Positions 32,160-44,640 of a DNA stretch of 64,000 bases are shown here, piece after piece (position 1 is the first letter of the stretch; each line of letters opens with the position of its first letter). The stretch spans positions 124,001 to 188,000 of the forward strand of contig CAJNDS010002117.1 in NCBI GenBank assembly GCA_905221605.1, given 5' to 3'. The notes under the pieces were generated by a model. The model was not told where the DNA came from, searched no databases, and worked only from the letters and a program-made list of their open reading frames with translations. This DNA is from Symbiodinium natans (Eukaryota > Sar > Dinophyceae > Suessiales > Symbiodiniaceae). A program made the position numbers and the translations under genes.

Positions 32160-33365
32160 GGTTGGGCCTGGTCAACGCGGGTGCGAAAGGCTTTTGGGGG
32201 TTCGTCAACATTGGGGCTGGTCAACGCACGCTCGTTGGCCACGACGCGGGTGCGAAAGGCTTTTGGGGGTTCGTCAACATTGGGGCTGGTCAACGCACGC
32301 TTGTTGTCCACAACGTGGGTGAAAGGCTTTTTGAGGGTTCGTCAACATTAGGGCTAGTCAACGCACGCTTGTTGTCCACAACGTGGGTGCGAAAGGCTTT
32401 TGGGGGTTCGTCAACATTGGGGCTGGTCAACGCACGCTTGTTGTCCACAACGTGGGTGCGAAAGGCTTTTGGGGGTTCGTCAACAATGGGGCTGGTCAAC
32501 GCACGCTTGTTGTCCACAACGTGGGTGCAAAAGGCTTCTTGGGGGTTCGTCAACATTGGGGCTGGTCAACGCACGCTTGTTGTCCACAACGTGGGTGCGA
32601 AAGGCTTCTTGGGGGCTCGTCAACATTGGGGCTGGTCAACGCGCTTGTCGTCCACAACGTGGGTGCGAAAGGCTTCTTGGGGGCTCGTCAACATTGGGGC
32701 CGGTAAACGCACGCTTGTTGTCCACAACGTGGGTGCGAAAGGTTGGGGCTCGTCAACATTGGGGCCTGGTCAACGCACGCTTGTTGTCCACAACGTGGGT
32801 GCGAAAGGCTTTTTGGGCTCGTCAACATTGGGGCTGGTCAACGCACGCTTGTTGTCCACAACGTGGGTGCGAAAGGTTGGGGCTCGTCAACATTGAGGCT
32901 GGTCAACGCACGCTTGTTGTCCACAACGCGGGTGCGAAAGGCTTCTTGGGGGCTCGTCAACATTGGGGCTGGTCAACGCACGCTTGTTGTCCACACCGTG
33001 GGTAAGGCTTTTTGGGGGCTCGTCAACATTGGGGCCTGGTCAACGCACGCTTCTTGTTCACAACGTGGGTGCGAAAGGCTTCTTGGGGGCTCGTCAACAT
33101 TGGGGCTGGTCAACGCACGCTTGTTGTCCACAACGTGGGTGCGAAAGGCTTCTTGGGGGCTCGTCAACATTGAGGCTGGTCAACGCGCGCTTGTTGTCCA
33201 CAACGTGGGTGCGAAAGGCTTCTTGGGGGCTCGTCAACATTGAGGCTGGTCAACGCACGCTTGTTGTCCACAACGTGGGTGCGAAAGGCTTCTTGGGGGC
33301 TCGTCAACATTGGGGCTGGTCAACGCACGCTTGTTGTCCACAACGTGGGTGCGAAAGGCGCCCCC
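32160..33365 (+). repeat. 70-bp satellite array, orientation 1
   Basis: About 17 copies of a 69-70-bp unit containing gctcgtcaacattggggctg, gtcaacgcacgcttgttgtc and cacaacgtgggtgcgaaagg. The array at 55.8-57.1 kb is the same family on the opposite strand. Confidence 0.95.
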
Positions 33366-33379
33366 CGGTTACCCAAAAA

Positions 33380-35690
33380 ATTCTGCTGGTAGCGTAATCG
33401 TGGCTCCGTAACTTGCCCGGGGGGCGTTTATGGAGCCACGACCACATTACCAGGTGTCGGCGCTTCCCACCAAGGAAAATATCTCAACTTACTTAAACCA
33501 CCCTCTTGTAGGCACTCTGTGAGGTTGAAAGGTTGTTGGAGAGCCAAAACATGTTAACCTTTGACGCCCAAAATCGGTGCTGGTAACGTAATTGCGGCTC
33601 CATAGCCCGCCCGGGGGTAAGCCCCTATGACGTGAGCAAATGATGATGTTTGTCCCTTTGTACAGAATCTGTGACAATCCCTTTTGCAGGGAGTTGTAAA
33701 TCCTGGCTGTTCAATGATAGGCAGTAAGGCCGTGCTGCACCAGGATGGCTACGCTCCGCTACGTTCCGGCCTGTTTTGGATTTTTCCCACATATACTATA
33801 TTAGGCTGGGTTACGCTCCACCCCCGCTACGTTCCGACATGACTTTGGTTTTCCCCAGACCCTCCAAACATCCACCACCTACCCCCCTACCTCCGACCCC
33901 CCCTCCCCCCAAAAGAGCGGTGTTCCGCCGCCCAGCCCCCGCCCCAACCCACCCCCGCTCCCCCCTACTACTCACCCCCTGCTGCCCCCCTACCCCATGA
34001 CTGGCGGCAGCCATCAAACATTTTTATTACCCAAACGGGGTGTGGGGAAGCTAGCTCGGTCCATAAGGCTTGTGCCATCCCAAACCCCGCCCTCTTTTTG
34101 AGGAGTAAAACTTTATGACGCCAAAACCTTTGCTGGTAACGTAATCCTGGCTCCATAACTCGGGCAGGTTACTGAGCCACGATTACGCTACAAGGTGTCA
34201 GCATCTGAATTTACTTAAACCACCCAATTTAGGGGAATTGAGTTTACCAAGAGAGGTTCTTGGAGAGCCAAAATTTGTTTTAACGTGTCACCCTATGACC
34301 CCAAAAAATCGGTGATGGTAACGTAATCGTGGCTCCATAACCCGTTCGGGGGTGAACTTCACCCCTATGGCGTACGCAAATGATGATGTTTGTCCCTTTT
34401 ACGGAGTTTCGCTACGTTTCTGCTTTTCCCTAAGTAGGCCTGGGTTGCGTTCCGCCGCCCCCGTTCCGCCGCCCCCGTTTGGTGGCTTATTATTGTTATT
34501 ACCACCCCAACGAGGCGCGGGGAAGGTAGCTCGGCCAAATGGGCTTTGGGCCATCCCAAACCCCGCCCTCTTTTAGGGGAGTAGGGGCTCTGTTCCCACA
34601 GGAGAAAACATCTCAAGTGACCTAATTATGCCGGCGAAGACCCCAAACAATAAGATTGTAGAAAAAGGAAAAACGCGTGAAGTAACAATGCGACTTAAAA
34701 ATCGACAGGCGTTTGGGGATACCATAAACTTCAGCGCTGGCCCCTGAACAGGTCGTCATGCAGCACCATGAGTCGGAAGCCAAAGACATAGATGTGATTC
34801 ATGCCTTCTTTTTTGGCCCAAAAAAAGGAACATGCCCAAATGCAGTATTGGCGGCTGGCTGTTTTCCAAAACCACGATAGACCTGACCCCACAGACAGGC
34901 AAGACCGCGTGCATTATTGGGGCCTGGCAAAATGCATTCACACAGCCTGCGGTCGTGCATGTCTATTGGGTTGTCGTATTTCGTTAAAACTAAAACCAAA
35001 TCCAGAAATAGAAATAGATTGATTTTTTGCGACCAGCCACGATCCCACATGCAATTCGGAGCATGCCAAATACATTCTTCGTCGCCCGTCGCGCGAAAAA
35101 TGCATTTGGCAACGGTTTCCCGTTTGTCCTCGTTCACGAACTCGTCGATTCGCTTTCTTTCTCTGCGTAAGAAGGAAGAGCTATAAGGGCGCTAACATGT
35201 CTAGCGAAATTTCAACTTTTTGCAAGAATTCCGAACGAGGCCCAGAATCAAAAGGAACATGCTCAAATGCATTTTTTCCAAGGCCGGCTAAATGCATTCC
35301 GGTAGCTGCTGCTTTGCAAAACCACAATAGACCTGAAGAAGTCAGCCGCGCCGGACACAGGAAACCAAAATGCAAATGCATTCTTCGCCCGTGCGCCGTG
35401 CGCAAATGCAGTCAGCTTTTCTTCCTTATGTCAAAATGCTAAAAGAAAAATATCAATGCAAATGAGGAAAAGCAAGGCCAAAACAAGACCAAATGCATTC
35501 TTCGCCCGTGCCTAAATGCATTCAGTATCAGTGCAAGTGTGGAAAGCAAGACCACTTCTTCAGGCCGCGAAAATTTCATTCGCGCAGCGTCCGGTCGTCC
35601 ATGTCTATGGGGCTGTCTGTGTTTCGGTATAGGTGCATAAGCTTATAGAGCCACGATTACGTCACCGGCACAGGTTTTTGGGCTTCGAGG
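33380..35690. repeat. Mosaic of dispersed repeats, no gene
   Basis: Recurrent pieces include the gtaacgtaatcgtggctcc motif, aaaacatctcaacttactta, atgatgatgtttgtcccttt, gctacgttccg, and (34790-35560) catgcccaaatgca/aaatgcattcttcgcccg phrases. No frame looks coding. Confidence 0.65.
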
Positions 35691-36367
35691 TAAGCAACTA
35701 GCCCCATCTGCGCCCTGATGACCAAATAGCTCGCGCCAGAGCTCCCCCCTCTCCCCCATGCAATGGCAAACTTGCCACGCGAGGCTCCGAGGCACCCTTC
35801 AAGCACGTTATGATTCTAGGACTTTCAGGCCTAACCTCTAGGGGCCCTCACCCTACGAGCACGAAGAGGGGGCATGCGAAAACTTCTGAGGCTCTCACCA
35901 AGCCTTATGAACACGAAGAGGGGACATACGACAAACCTCTAAGGGACATGTTTTTACTTCTACAGTGTTCTGAAAGTGCAAAGGTTACATAGGAAAAACA
36001 CAGGATGTTTCTTGCGCTTGTAGAGAACCTTGTCGCAGAACAAGCAGAGGTGCAAGTCTAAAACGGTCACAAAGGTTATTGGAAACACCACGGGAGCTCT
36101 TCCCACAAAGAGATGAACATTTGCTTAAACCACCCTCCTTTGGGCACAGAGTTTAGCATAACGGTTTTTGCTTCTCTCTAAACCTTTAAAGTCCCCAAAT
36201 GCCCGGAGAATCCGCACACGCTTTCTGGATGTTTTCCATGGTCCGCGCTCGGGTCTTTGATTGCCAGGAAAAACACCTGGGGTCCGCGTAGGTCCACGCC
36301 CGGAGTTCTGACGCCCAAAACCTGTGTGCTGGTAGCGTAATCGTGGCCCCATACCCATCCCCTGAAA

Positions 36368-36578
36368 GCTCTGACCAAAGAGCTTGCACCGGGTTATGGA
36401 GCCACGATTACGTTCCCCCCAGCACCGGTTTTCAGGCGGTTTTTGACACGGTCGTTTCGCATAAAAAGAGACCACCCTCTTTTCGTGCGACAAGACTGTG
36501 TCACAAACCACCCAAAAATACCTGCGCTGGTAAAATAATCGTGGCTCCATAACCCGGCGCGAACTATTTGGTCAGAGC
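36368..36578. mobile_element. Foldback (palindromic) element, copy A
   Basis: A ~210-base imperfect palindrome. The left arm starts gctctgaccaaagagcttgc and continues through gttatggagccacgattacg. The right arm is its complement and ends gaactatttggtcagagc. The tip is aaaaagagaccaccctcttttc. It has no coding capacity and resembles a MITE/foldback element. Confidence 0.8.
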
Positions 36579-37177
36579 GTGTTGACCTGAAAACGTGTTT
36601 CAACGTGTTAAAACACCATAAATGTTTCCCCTGCGACCAAATTGCTCGCGCCATGGCGTGAGCGCTAGTTGCTTACGATGTCACTACGAGCACGAAGGGA
36701 GGGGACATGCGACAAACTTCTAGGGCCCTCACCAAGCCCTACGAGCACGAAGAGAGGGGACTTTCGACAAACATCTAAGGGATATGCTTTTACTCAAACG
36801 TTAAGAAAACATAGGATGTTATGTTGCGCTTGTAGAGAACCTTTTCGCACAGCAAGCAGAGTTGCAACTCTAAAACGGTTACAAAGGTTTTTGGAAGCAC
36901 CACAGGAGCTCTTCCCACAAAGGGATGAACATTTGCTTAAACCACCCTCCTTTAGGGGCACAGAGTTTAGCATAACGGTTTTTGCTTGGCTCTAAACCTT
37001 TAAAGTCCCCAAATGCCCGGAGAATCCGCGGACGCTTTCTCGATGTTTTCCATGGTTCGCACTTGTGTCTTTGCCAGGAAAATCACCCGGGGTCCGCGTA
37101 GGTCCGCGCCCGGAGTTCTGACCCCCCAAAACCTGTGTGCTGGTAACGTAATCGTGGCCCATGCTCATCCCCTGAAT

Positions 37178-37384
37178 GCTCTGACCAAAGAGCTCGCGCC
37201 GGGTTATGGAGCCACGATTACGTTCCCAGCACAAGTTTTCAGGCGGTTTTTGACACGGTCTTTTCGCACAAAAAGAGGCCACCCTCTTTTTGCGCGAAAA
37301 GACCTTCTCAAGAACCGCCCAAAGGACTTGCGCTGGTAACATAATCGTGGCTCCATAACCCTGCGCGAGCTATTTGGTCAGAGC
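37178..37384. mobile_element. Foldback (palindromic) element, copy B
   Basis: Same structure as the copy at 36.4 kb: gctctgaccaaagagctcgc at the left, gcgcgagctatttggtcaga at the right, tip cacaaaaagaggccaccct then ctttttgcg. Both copies are preceded by a further gtaacgtaatcgtggcccat half-motif and followed by the same gcgtgttgccctgaaa sequence. Confidence 0.8.
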
Positions 37385-37679
37385 GTGTTGCCCTGAAACG
37401 TGTTTCAATGTGTTAAAACACCATAAATATTTCCCCTGCGACCAAATAGCTCTCGCCGTGGCGAGCTATTCGGTCATCAGGGCGCAGATGGGGTGATAGT
37501 TGCTCACGATGTCACCCTACGAGCACGACGGGAGGGGACATGCGACAAACCTCTAGGGCCCTCACCAACCGCACGAGCACGAAGGGAGGGGCTACTTGTC
37601 TTGTGTTTCTGAGGAAGGCTTCGTTGCAACTGTTGGTTCCGTTTGCTAAAGATTTAGTGGAAGCCTTCTTCTCGTAAAG

Positions 37680-37860
37680 TTGTGCTAAATTGTGCTAGAT
37701 AGTGCTTAAATAGTGCTTAAATAGTGCGTAAATAGTGCTTAAATAGTGCTAAATAGTGGGAAAATAGTGCAAAATAATGCTAAAAAGTGCTAAAATCGTG
37801 TTAAATAGTGCTAATTGTGCAAATAGCGCAAAACAAAAGTGCTAATAACAAAAAAACACA
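37680..37860. repeat. atagtgcttaaatagtgc short repeat
   Basis: About fifteen variants of aaatagtgct in a row. Confidence 0.85.
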
Positions 37861-38329
37861 AAGAGCCACCATCATTAGCACAAAACGGCCACATGACAAA
37901 CTTTGCAGCCAAAAGGGCCAAGGCAACCAGGAACTACCTGCAAAGAACACTCTCAGACCTTTGCATTGCAGTTGTCATATTGACTACATGTGCTGCAGGA
38001 TTCCTTTTGCGTGTGATGTGAAGTTGGTTTTTGCACGATGGCGTGATTTTGCCCGAGTGAGTTCTTTGCTAGTCGCAGCCCTGGGGCAGACATTTTGTCG
38101 ACCGAGCCGTCTTTGCAATGCATACTATGCAGTTGGCAGCGATGTTTTCCAACTTCCGTTGCACCAGGTCCTGAAGCACACGATGGGGTTGGCCACAAGC
38201 TGTCCTGCAGACTTGGAGTCAGCTTTGCCTTGGATCTCCGAAACGGAGGGTTGCTTTCTTGGAGTGCTTGTCCAATTCTTTGCTAGGTAGTGCCCCATCT
38301 ACCAGTAATTATGGCTTGAAAAGCTTCCA

Positions 38330-38870
38330 TGACATTCAACGTTCCGTTGCAATTGCTACTTGCCATGAGTTTTAGAGGAAGGTTAGTTGCAAATGCTACT
38401 TGTCATGAGTTTTAGAGGAAGCTCGTTGCAATTCCTACGTGTCGGGAGTATCTCAGGAAGCTTCACTGCAATTGCTATTTGTCTTGAATTTATGAGGAAG
38501 GTTTCGTTGCAATTGCTACTTATGTTGATATTTCGAGGAAGGTTTCGTTGCAATTGCTACTTGTCTTGAGTTTCTGAGGAAGGTTTCGTTGCAACTGTTA
38601 CTTGTCTTGAGTTCCTGAGGAAGGTTTCGTTACAATTGCTACTTGTCTGGAGATTTTTGAGCAAATTTTCGTTTCAATTTCTAGCTTACAAGAGTTTCTG
38701 AGGAAGGCTTTCTTGTAATTGCTACTTGTCTTGAGTTTCTGAAGCAGGTTTAGAAATTCTGAGGATGGTTTCGTTGCAATTGCTACTTGTCTTGAGTGTC
38801 TGAGGCAGGTTTCGTTGCAATTGCAACTTGTCTTTGAGTTCCTGAGGAAGGTTTCGATGCAACTGTCGTA
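38330..38870 (-). repeat. 41-bp satellite, reverse orientation
   Basis: Units read ggtttcgttgcaattgctac, then ttgtcttgagtttctgagga. This is the complement of the array at 40.1-41.8 kb. About 12 diverged copies. Confidence 0.9.
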
Positions 38871-40140
38871 TGACGAGTCGCATGTCTCCTCTCTTCGTGC
38901 TCGTAGGGTTTGGTGAGGCCCGAGAAGTTTGTCGCATGTCCCCTCCCTTCGTGCGAAGTGTGAGGGCCCTAGAGGTCTTGAAGAGCCCATGCCTCGGAGC
39001 CTCGCGTGGCAAACTTCTCCTGGCAAGTTGGCCACTAGTTACCTACGATGAAAAAATCTGCGCTGGTAACGTAATCGTGGCTCTGCAAGGGTTGTGAATG
39101 CCCCCAAAAAGGGTGTCTTAAGCAAATGTTTATCTATTTGTGGAAAGAACTCCTCTGGTGTTCCAAGAACCTTGATAGCCGTTTTAGAGTTGCAACTTTG
39201 CTTGCTCCGGGCAACGTCTCTACCTATGTCTTTCCCAACGTTTGCACTTTCAGAGCACTGCAGAGGTAAAAGCATATCATTTGGAGGTTTGTCGTGTGTG
39301 CCCTCTCTTCGTGCTCGTAGGGTTTGGTGAAGGCGTTAGAAGTGTGCCGCATGTCCCCTCGCTTTGTGCTTGAAGGGTCCATGCCTCGGAGTCTCGCGTG
39401 GCAAACTTCTCCTGGCAAGTTGGTCATTGTATGGGGGAGAGGGGGGAGCTCTGGCGCGAGCTATTTGGTCATCAAGGCGCAGATGGGGCTAGTTGCTTAC
39501 TTGTACGATGCAACCGAATAACCTGTGATGGTAACATAATTGTGGCGTATAAGGTTCTTGAATATGCCCCTGAAATCATTAACCCTTTGCCCCTAAAAGA
39601 AGGTGGTTTGGGCAAATGTTTATCTCTTTGTGGGGAGAGCTCCTGTGGTGTTCTGCTTTGCAGAACCGAGCGTACTCAAATAGCACCCAAGTTTTGGAGA
39701 CCGAGCGTTTCAACTAGCATCATCCTGCTTTGCAGGACTGAGCGTACTCAAATAGCACCCAAGTTTTGGAGACCGCGCTTTCAGAACACTGTAGAAGTTA
39801 TTAACATATCCCTTAGAGGTTTGTCAAATGTCCTCCTTCGTGCTCGTAGGGTATGGTGGGGGCCCTCGAAGTTTGTCGCATGTCCCCTCCCTTCGTGCTG
39901 GCAGGGTGAGGGCCCCGAGGTTAGGCGTGAAAGCCCTAGAATCATAACGTGCTTGAAGGACCCGCGTGCGAGGTTTGAAGCTTTCAGAGAGGCCTCTTGG
40001 GGGGTTGGTCCTTGTGCGAGCGAAAAGACTGAATGTGTTCAACTAGCATCCTGCTTTGCAGGACCTACCGTACTCAAATAGCGCCCAAGTTTTGGGGACC
40101 GCACTTTCACAACACTGTAGAAGTAAAACATATCTCGTAC
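38870..40140 (-). repeat. Composite repeat module (inverted)
   Basis: Inverted copies of the cassette at 35.7-37.6 kb (gtcgcatgtcccctcccttc, gtgctcgtagggt). It also holds repeats of cctgctttgcaggactgagc and actcaaatagcacccaagtt near 39650, 39727 and 40050, whose inverted copy lies at 42232-42320. Confidence 0.75.
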
Positions 40141-41765
40141 AGGTTTGCAGCGAATTCTTCTTCAGAAACTCAAGACAAGTAGCAATTGCAACGAAACTTT
40201 CCAGAGAATTTCAAAAAAATAGCAATTGCACCAAGACCTTCCTCAGAAACGAAAATCAAGACAAGCAACAATTGCAACGAAACCTCCTCAAAAACTCAAG
40301 ACAAATAGCAATTGCAACGAAACCTTCCTCGGAAACTCTAGACAGGTAGCAATTGCAACGAAACCATCTTCAGAAATTCTAAACCTTCCTCAGAAACTAA
40401 AGACAAGTAGCAATTGCAACGAAACCTTCCTGAGTTTTCTAGATAGGTAGCAATTGCAACGAAATTCTCCTCAGAAACACGAGACAAGTAGCAATTGCAA
40501 CGAAACCTTCCTCATAAACTCAAGACAAGTAACAATCGCAACGAAACCTTCCTCAGAAACTCAAGACAAGTAGCAATTGCAACGAAACCTTCCTCAACAA
40601 TTCAACATAAGTAGCAATTGCAACGGAACCTTCCTCAGAAATTCAAAACAAGTAGCAATTGCAACGAAACCTTCCTCAAATATTCAAGACAAGAAGCAAT
40701 TGCAACGAAACTTTCCTCAAAATTCAACATATATAAGTAGCAATTGCAACGAAACCTTCCTCAGAAACTAAAGACAAGTAGCAATTGCAACGAAACCTTC
40801 CTGAGTTTTCTAGATAGGTAGCAATTGCAACGAAATTCTCCTCAGAAACACGAGACAAGTAGCAATTGCAACGAAACCTTCCTCATAAACTCAAGACAAG
40901 TAACAATCGCAACGAAACCTTCCTCAGAAACTCAAGACAAGTAGCAATTGCAACGAAACCTTCCTCAACAATTCAACATAAGTAGCAATTGCAACGGAAC
41001 CTTCCTCAGAAATTCAAAACAAGTAGCAATTGCAACGAAACCTTCCTCAAATATTCAAGACAAGAAGCAATTGCAACGAAACTTTCCTCAAAATTCAACA
41101 TATATAAGTAGCAATTGCAACGAAACCTTCCTCAGAAACTAAAGACAAGTAGCAATTGCAACGAAACCTTCCTGAGTTTTCTAGATAGGTAGCAATTGCA
41201 ACGAAATTCTCCTCAGAAACACGAGACAAGTAGCAATTGCAACGAAACCTTCCTCATAAACTCAAGACAAGTAACAATCGCAACGAAACCTTCCTCAGAA
41301 ACTCAAGACAAGTAGCAATTGCAACGAAACCTTCCTCAACAATTCAACATAAGTAGCAATTGCAACGGAACCTTCCTCAGAAATTCAAAACAAGTAGCAA
41401 TTGCAACGAAACCTTCCTCAAATATTCAAGACAAGAAGCAATTGCAACGAAACTTTCCTCAAAATTCAACATATATAAGTAGCAATTGCAACGAAACCTT
41501 CCTCAGAAACTAAAGACAAGTAGCAATTGCAACGAAACCTTCCTGAGTTTTCTAGATAGGTAGCAATTGCAACGAAATTCTCCTCAGAAACACGAGACAA
41601 GTAGCAATTGCAACGAAACCTTCCTCATAAGCTCAAGACAAGTACTAATTGCAACGAATTCGTCCTCAGAAACTCAAGACAAGTAGCAATTGCAACGAAT
41701 TCTTCCTCAAAAAATCAAGACAAGTAATAATTGCAACGAACCTTCCTCAGAAACTCAAGTAATCC
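40140..41765 (+). repeat. 41-bp satellite with a 371-bp higher-order repeat
   Basis: Monomers contain caagtagcaattgcaacgaa and accttcctcagaaactcaag. From about 40400 to 41690 a block of nine monomers (371 bases) is repeated about three times with almost no change, while monomers inside one block differ clearly. Confidence 0.95.
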
Positions 41766-41795
41766 TGGCCCCCATAGAACCCATCCCCCTAAAAT

Positions 41796-42004
41796 CTCCG
41801 ACCAAAGAGCTCGCGCCGGGTTATGGAGCCACGACTACGTTACCAGCACAGGTTTTAAGGCGGTTTTTGACACGGTCGTTTCGCACAAAAAGAAACCACC
41901 CTCTTTTTGTGCGACCAGTCTGTGTCACAAACCGCCCAAAAATACCCGTGCTGGTAACGTAATCGTGGCTCCATGACCCGGCGCGAGCTATTTGGTCAGA
42001 GCGT
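41796..42004. mobile_element. Foldback (palindromic) element, copy C
   Basis: Left arm accaaagagctcgcgccggg, right arm cccggcgcgagctatttggt, with a perfect-looking tip cacaaaaagaaaccaccct then ctttttgtg. It begins right where the 41-bp satellite ends. Confidence 0.8.
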
Positions 42005-42769
42005 GTTGCCCTGAAAACGTGTTTCAACGTGGTAAAACACCATAGATGTTTCCCCTGCGACCAAATACCAAATAGCTCGCGCCATAGCGCTTGCTATGCG
42101 CCCTGACACCGTACCAGCACGAAAGGAAGGGACATGCGACAAACTTCTAGGGCCCTCACCAAACCCTACGAGCGCAAAAGGAGGGCGACAAACCTCTAAG
42201 GGATATGTTTTCTTCTAAAGCGTTCTGAAAGCGACGTCCCCAAAACTTGGCTGCTAATTGAGCACGCTCGGTCCTGCAAAGCAGGATGCTAGTTGAACAC
42301 GCTCGGTCCCCAAAACTTGGGTGCTGTTGAGTACACACAATCTTTTCGCACAAACAAGGACCAACCCGCAAGAGGCCTCTCTGAAACCTTCTAACCTCGC
42401 ACGTTGGACCCTTCAAGCACGTTATGATTCGCGGACTTTCAGGCCGAACCTTGGGGACATGCGACAAACTTCTAGGGCCCTCACCAAGCCCTCCGAGCAC
42501 GAAGAGAGGGGACATTCGACAAACCTCTAAGGGATATGCTATTACTTCTACAGTGTTCTGAAAGTGCCAACGTTAGGAAAAGCATAGGATGTTATGTTGC
42601 GCTTGTATAGAAGCTTTTCGCAGAGCAAGCAGAGTTGCAGCTCTAAAACGGTCATAAAGGCGGCTTTTGGAAACACAACAGGACCTCTTCCCACAAAGGG
42701 ATAAACGTTAAACCACCCTCATGTCGGGGGGGGGCCTATTCATAACCCTTACAGAGCCGCGATTACGTT

Positions 42770-42965
42770 AGCACCGGCTGGGTGGATCTGGACCGTGGGA
42801 GACCACGGACCCAAACCGCGTGACACCCACCCAGCCCCTTATTCCGCTCATGATCGGAGACCATGGGAGACCACGGACCCAAACCGCTTGACACCCACCC
42901 GACCCCAATTGTGCTCATGATCGGAGACCATGGGAGAGCACGGACCCAACCGCGTGACGCCAATC
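42770..42965. repeat. ~78-bp tandem repeat, three copies
   Basis: Units contain gaccatgggagaccacggac, ccaaaccgcgtgacacccac and gctcatgatcgga. Confidence 0.85.
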
Positions 42966-43209
42966 TAGCCAACCCCGTGACACTTCTTTTCCTGTGGAAA
43001 GACCCCAAACGGTTCCTGTTTGGGAAAAAATCCTGTGTGAGGGGGGGGGGGACAATACAAGTTTCTATGACGCCCAGAAACATGTGCTGGTAACGTAATC
43101 GCGGCTCCACAACCCGCCAGGGGTTAAAACCCTAAGACGCCAAAAGCCTCTGATTCGCAACAAGTCTCTGATTCGCAGTTGCTGACTCGTAGCTTTTGAT
43201 TCACAGGTC

Positions 43210-44310
43210 AGTTTCTGAGTTTTTTCTGACCTGACATGAGGGCACTTCGCCCATTTCACATCCTGCCCAAGGTTGTCTCCAAAACGGCTCTCTTCTCCTT
43301 CAACTATCCCAACCCCGAACTGCTCTCATAACACAAGTGTCTAAGGTTGCGACGCCTGTGTCTGGCTTCCCAAAACCAGCATTCGAAGTGCTGGCCCCCT
43401 CACCAGATGGTGCATGAAATCGGTTCAAAAGGTCCTGACGCGTGCCGGAAAATTGTACCCAGACACAGATTGTTCGCCTTGTGTGTATGTGTGGGCGCCC
43501 CCTTGCTCAAAGGCATCGTCAGTTCAGTTGTGGCAGTCCTCTTTCTCTGCGAAAAGATGACAACCTCAGCGGGCATCACTTGCGTTGTCTTCACTTCCTC
43601 CTTTCCCTCCTTTTTCCCTCCTCCCCCTTCGGGTGCTGGCAAAGCTCGGAAGCGCTGGAGGAACTGGAGGTGCTCGGCCTGCTGTTGCCAACAGATCCAG
43701 CTGAGGCTCTCTAATCGGAGACCTGAGGAGACTTCAATGGAGCGTAAGGCCCGGTCGCCACCCGCCGTAGACGAATGTGAACTTCATGGGGGATGTGACC
43801 ACGAGCAAAGACAGCCACCTGCCATGGCCGAGGCTCTGCATTCCATGACCAACCTTTCGGAAAGCAACCCACACATCACATGCATCAATACGATCGCAAA
43901 GACGTGGCCTCATCTGGCAAGTTGGCAGAGACAGGAGCAACGTATGCCTTGCACGCGCGGCGCCTCTAACAATACAGGATCCCTCCTCCGCTAGCCGCCT
44001 AAAGAGACCCGAATGGCAACCAGGAGCCAAGATCCCAGAAATACTTACACTAAGACACCATGATTTCCCATGCACAGAGTATACGGAGGGCCGTCGCCTT
44101 GTGTAGAGAGCGACTTACTAGACACCATGAAGGGACGACTGAGGCATCATGAGGGCATTTTGAGGTTAACAGCAGGGGGCTTTAAAAGGGAGGTTTCACT
44201 CTTGCATTCAGTTTGGCCCTTGCGCTGTCTTGCTGTGGCGACACTCGGAACGGCTTTTGAACATCGACAGCTACTGACAAACAGACAGGAAAACATGTCC
44301 AGCCGAGATT
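43210..44310. other. Low-repeat region without a firm gene
   Basis: Open frames exist on both strands (plus 43347-43994, minus 43734-44075), but none shows a family motif. Base composition returns to that of the genic parts of the window, so exons may be present. Confidence 0.3.
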
Positions 44311-44640
44311 TTACGAGGAACTCACTCGGACTGCCCTTCCAGGGACTTTTGGGAGTTTTAGCTCCTCAGGGGATGGGAGGCCGGTACGGCATGGATTATT
44401 AAGAGATGTTACGAGCGCAGTCAATGTTCTAGCGGCTGGTTGTTCAATGATCACCATGTGCACCGAGGCAAGCGCCATGGTCACATCAACCAGCACCGGA
44501 GGTTTCGACTGAAGCTCCTGTACTGAACAGCTTTGAGAGGTGACTGCAGCGCGCGTCCAGTTCAAGAAATGTGCTTCCTTAGCAGCATCTTGCAAGGCTT
44601 CCCACGCCGCAACGAACCCTGCTGTCCGTGGATGGAGCAC
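44311..44640 (-). CDS. Unknown protein fragment, exon candidate
   Basis: The minus frame encodes a helical, Ala/Val-rich peptide (FVAAWEALQDAAKEAHFLNW; VDVTMALASVHMVIIEQPAA) with composition like other exons here. The final residues may be intron. No homologue is recognised. Confidence 0.35.
   Translation of the reverse strand: MLHPRTAGFVAAWEALQDAAKEAHFLNWTRAAVTSQSCSVQELQSKPPVLVDVTMALASVHMVIIEQPAARTLTALVTSLNNPCRTGLPSPEELKLPKVPGRAVRVSSS

Larger units (their letters stand above)
35690..37650 (+). repeat. Composite repeat module (forward)
   Basis: A cassette containing ccaaatagctcgcgcc, catgcgacaaacttctaggg, cctcaccaagccctacgagc, acgaagagaggggaca and cacaaagggatgaacatttg is repeated two to three times. 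The same cassette appears inverted at 38870-39910 and forward again at 42040-42720. Confidence 0.75.

Noticed and set aside
32162..33397. Plus frames of 100-244 codons
   Set aside because: 70-bp satellite read in cycling frames.
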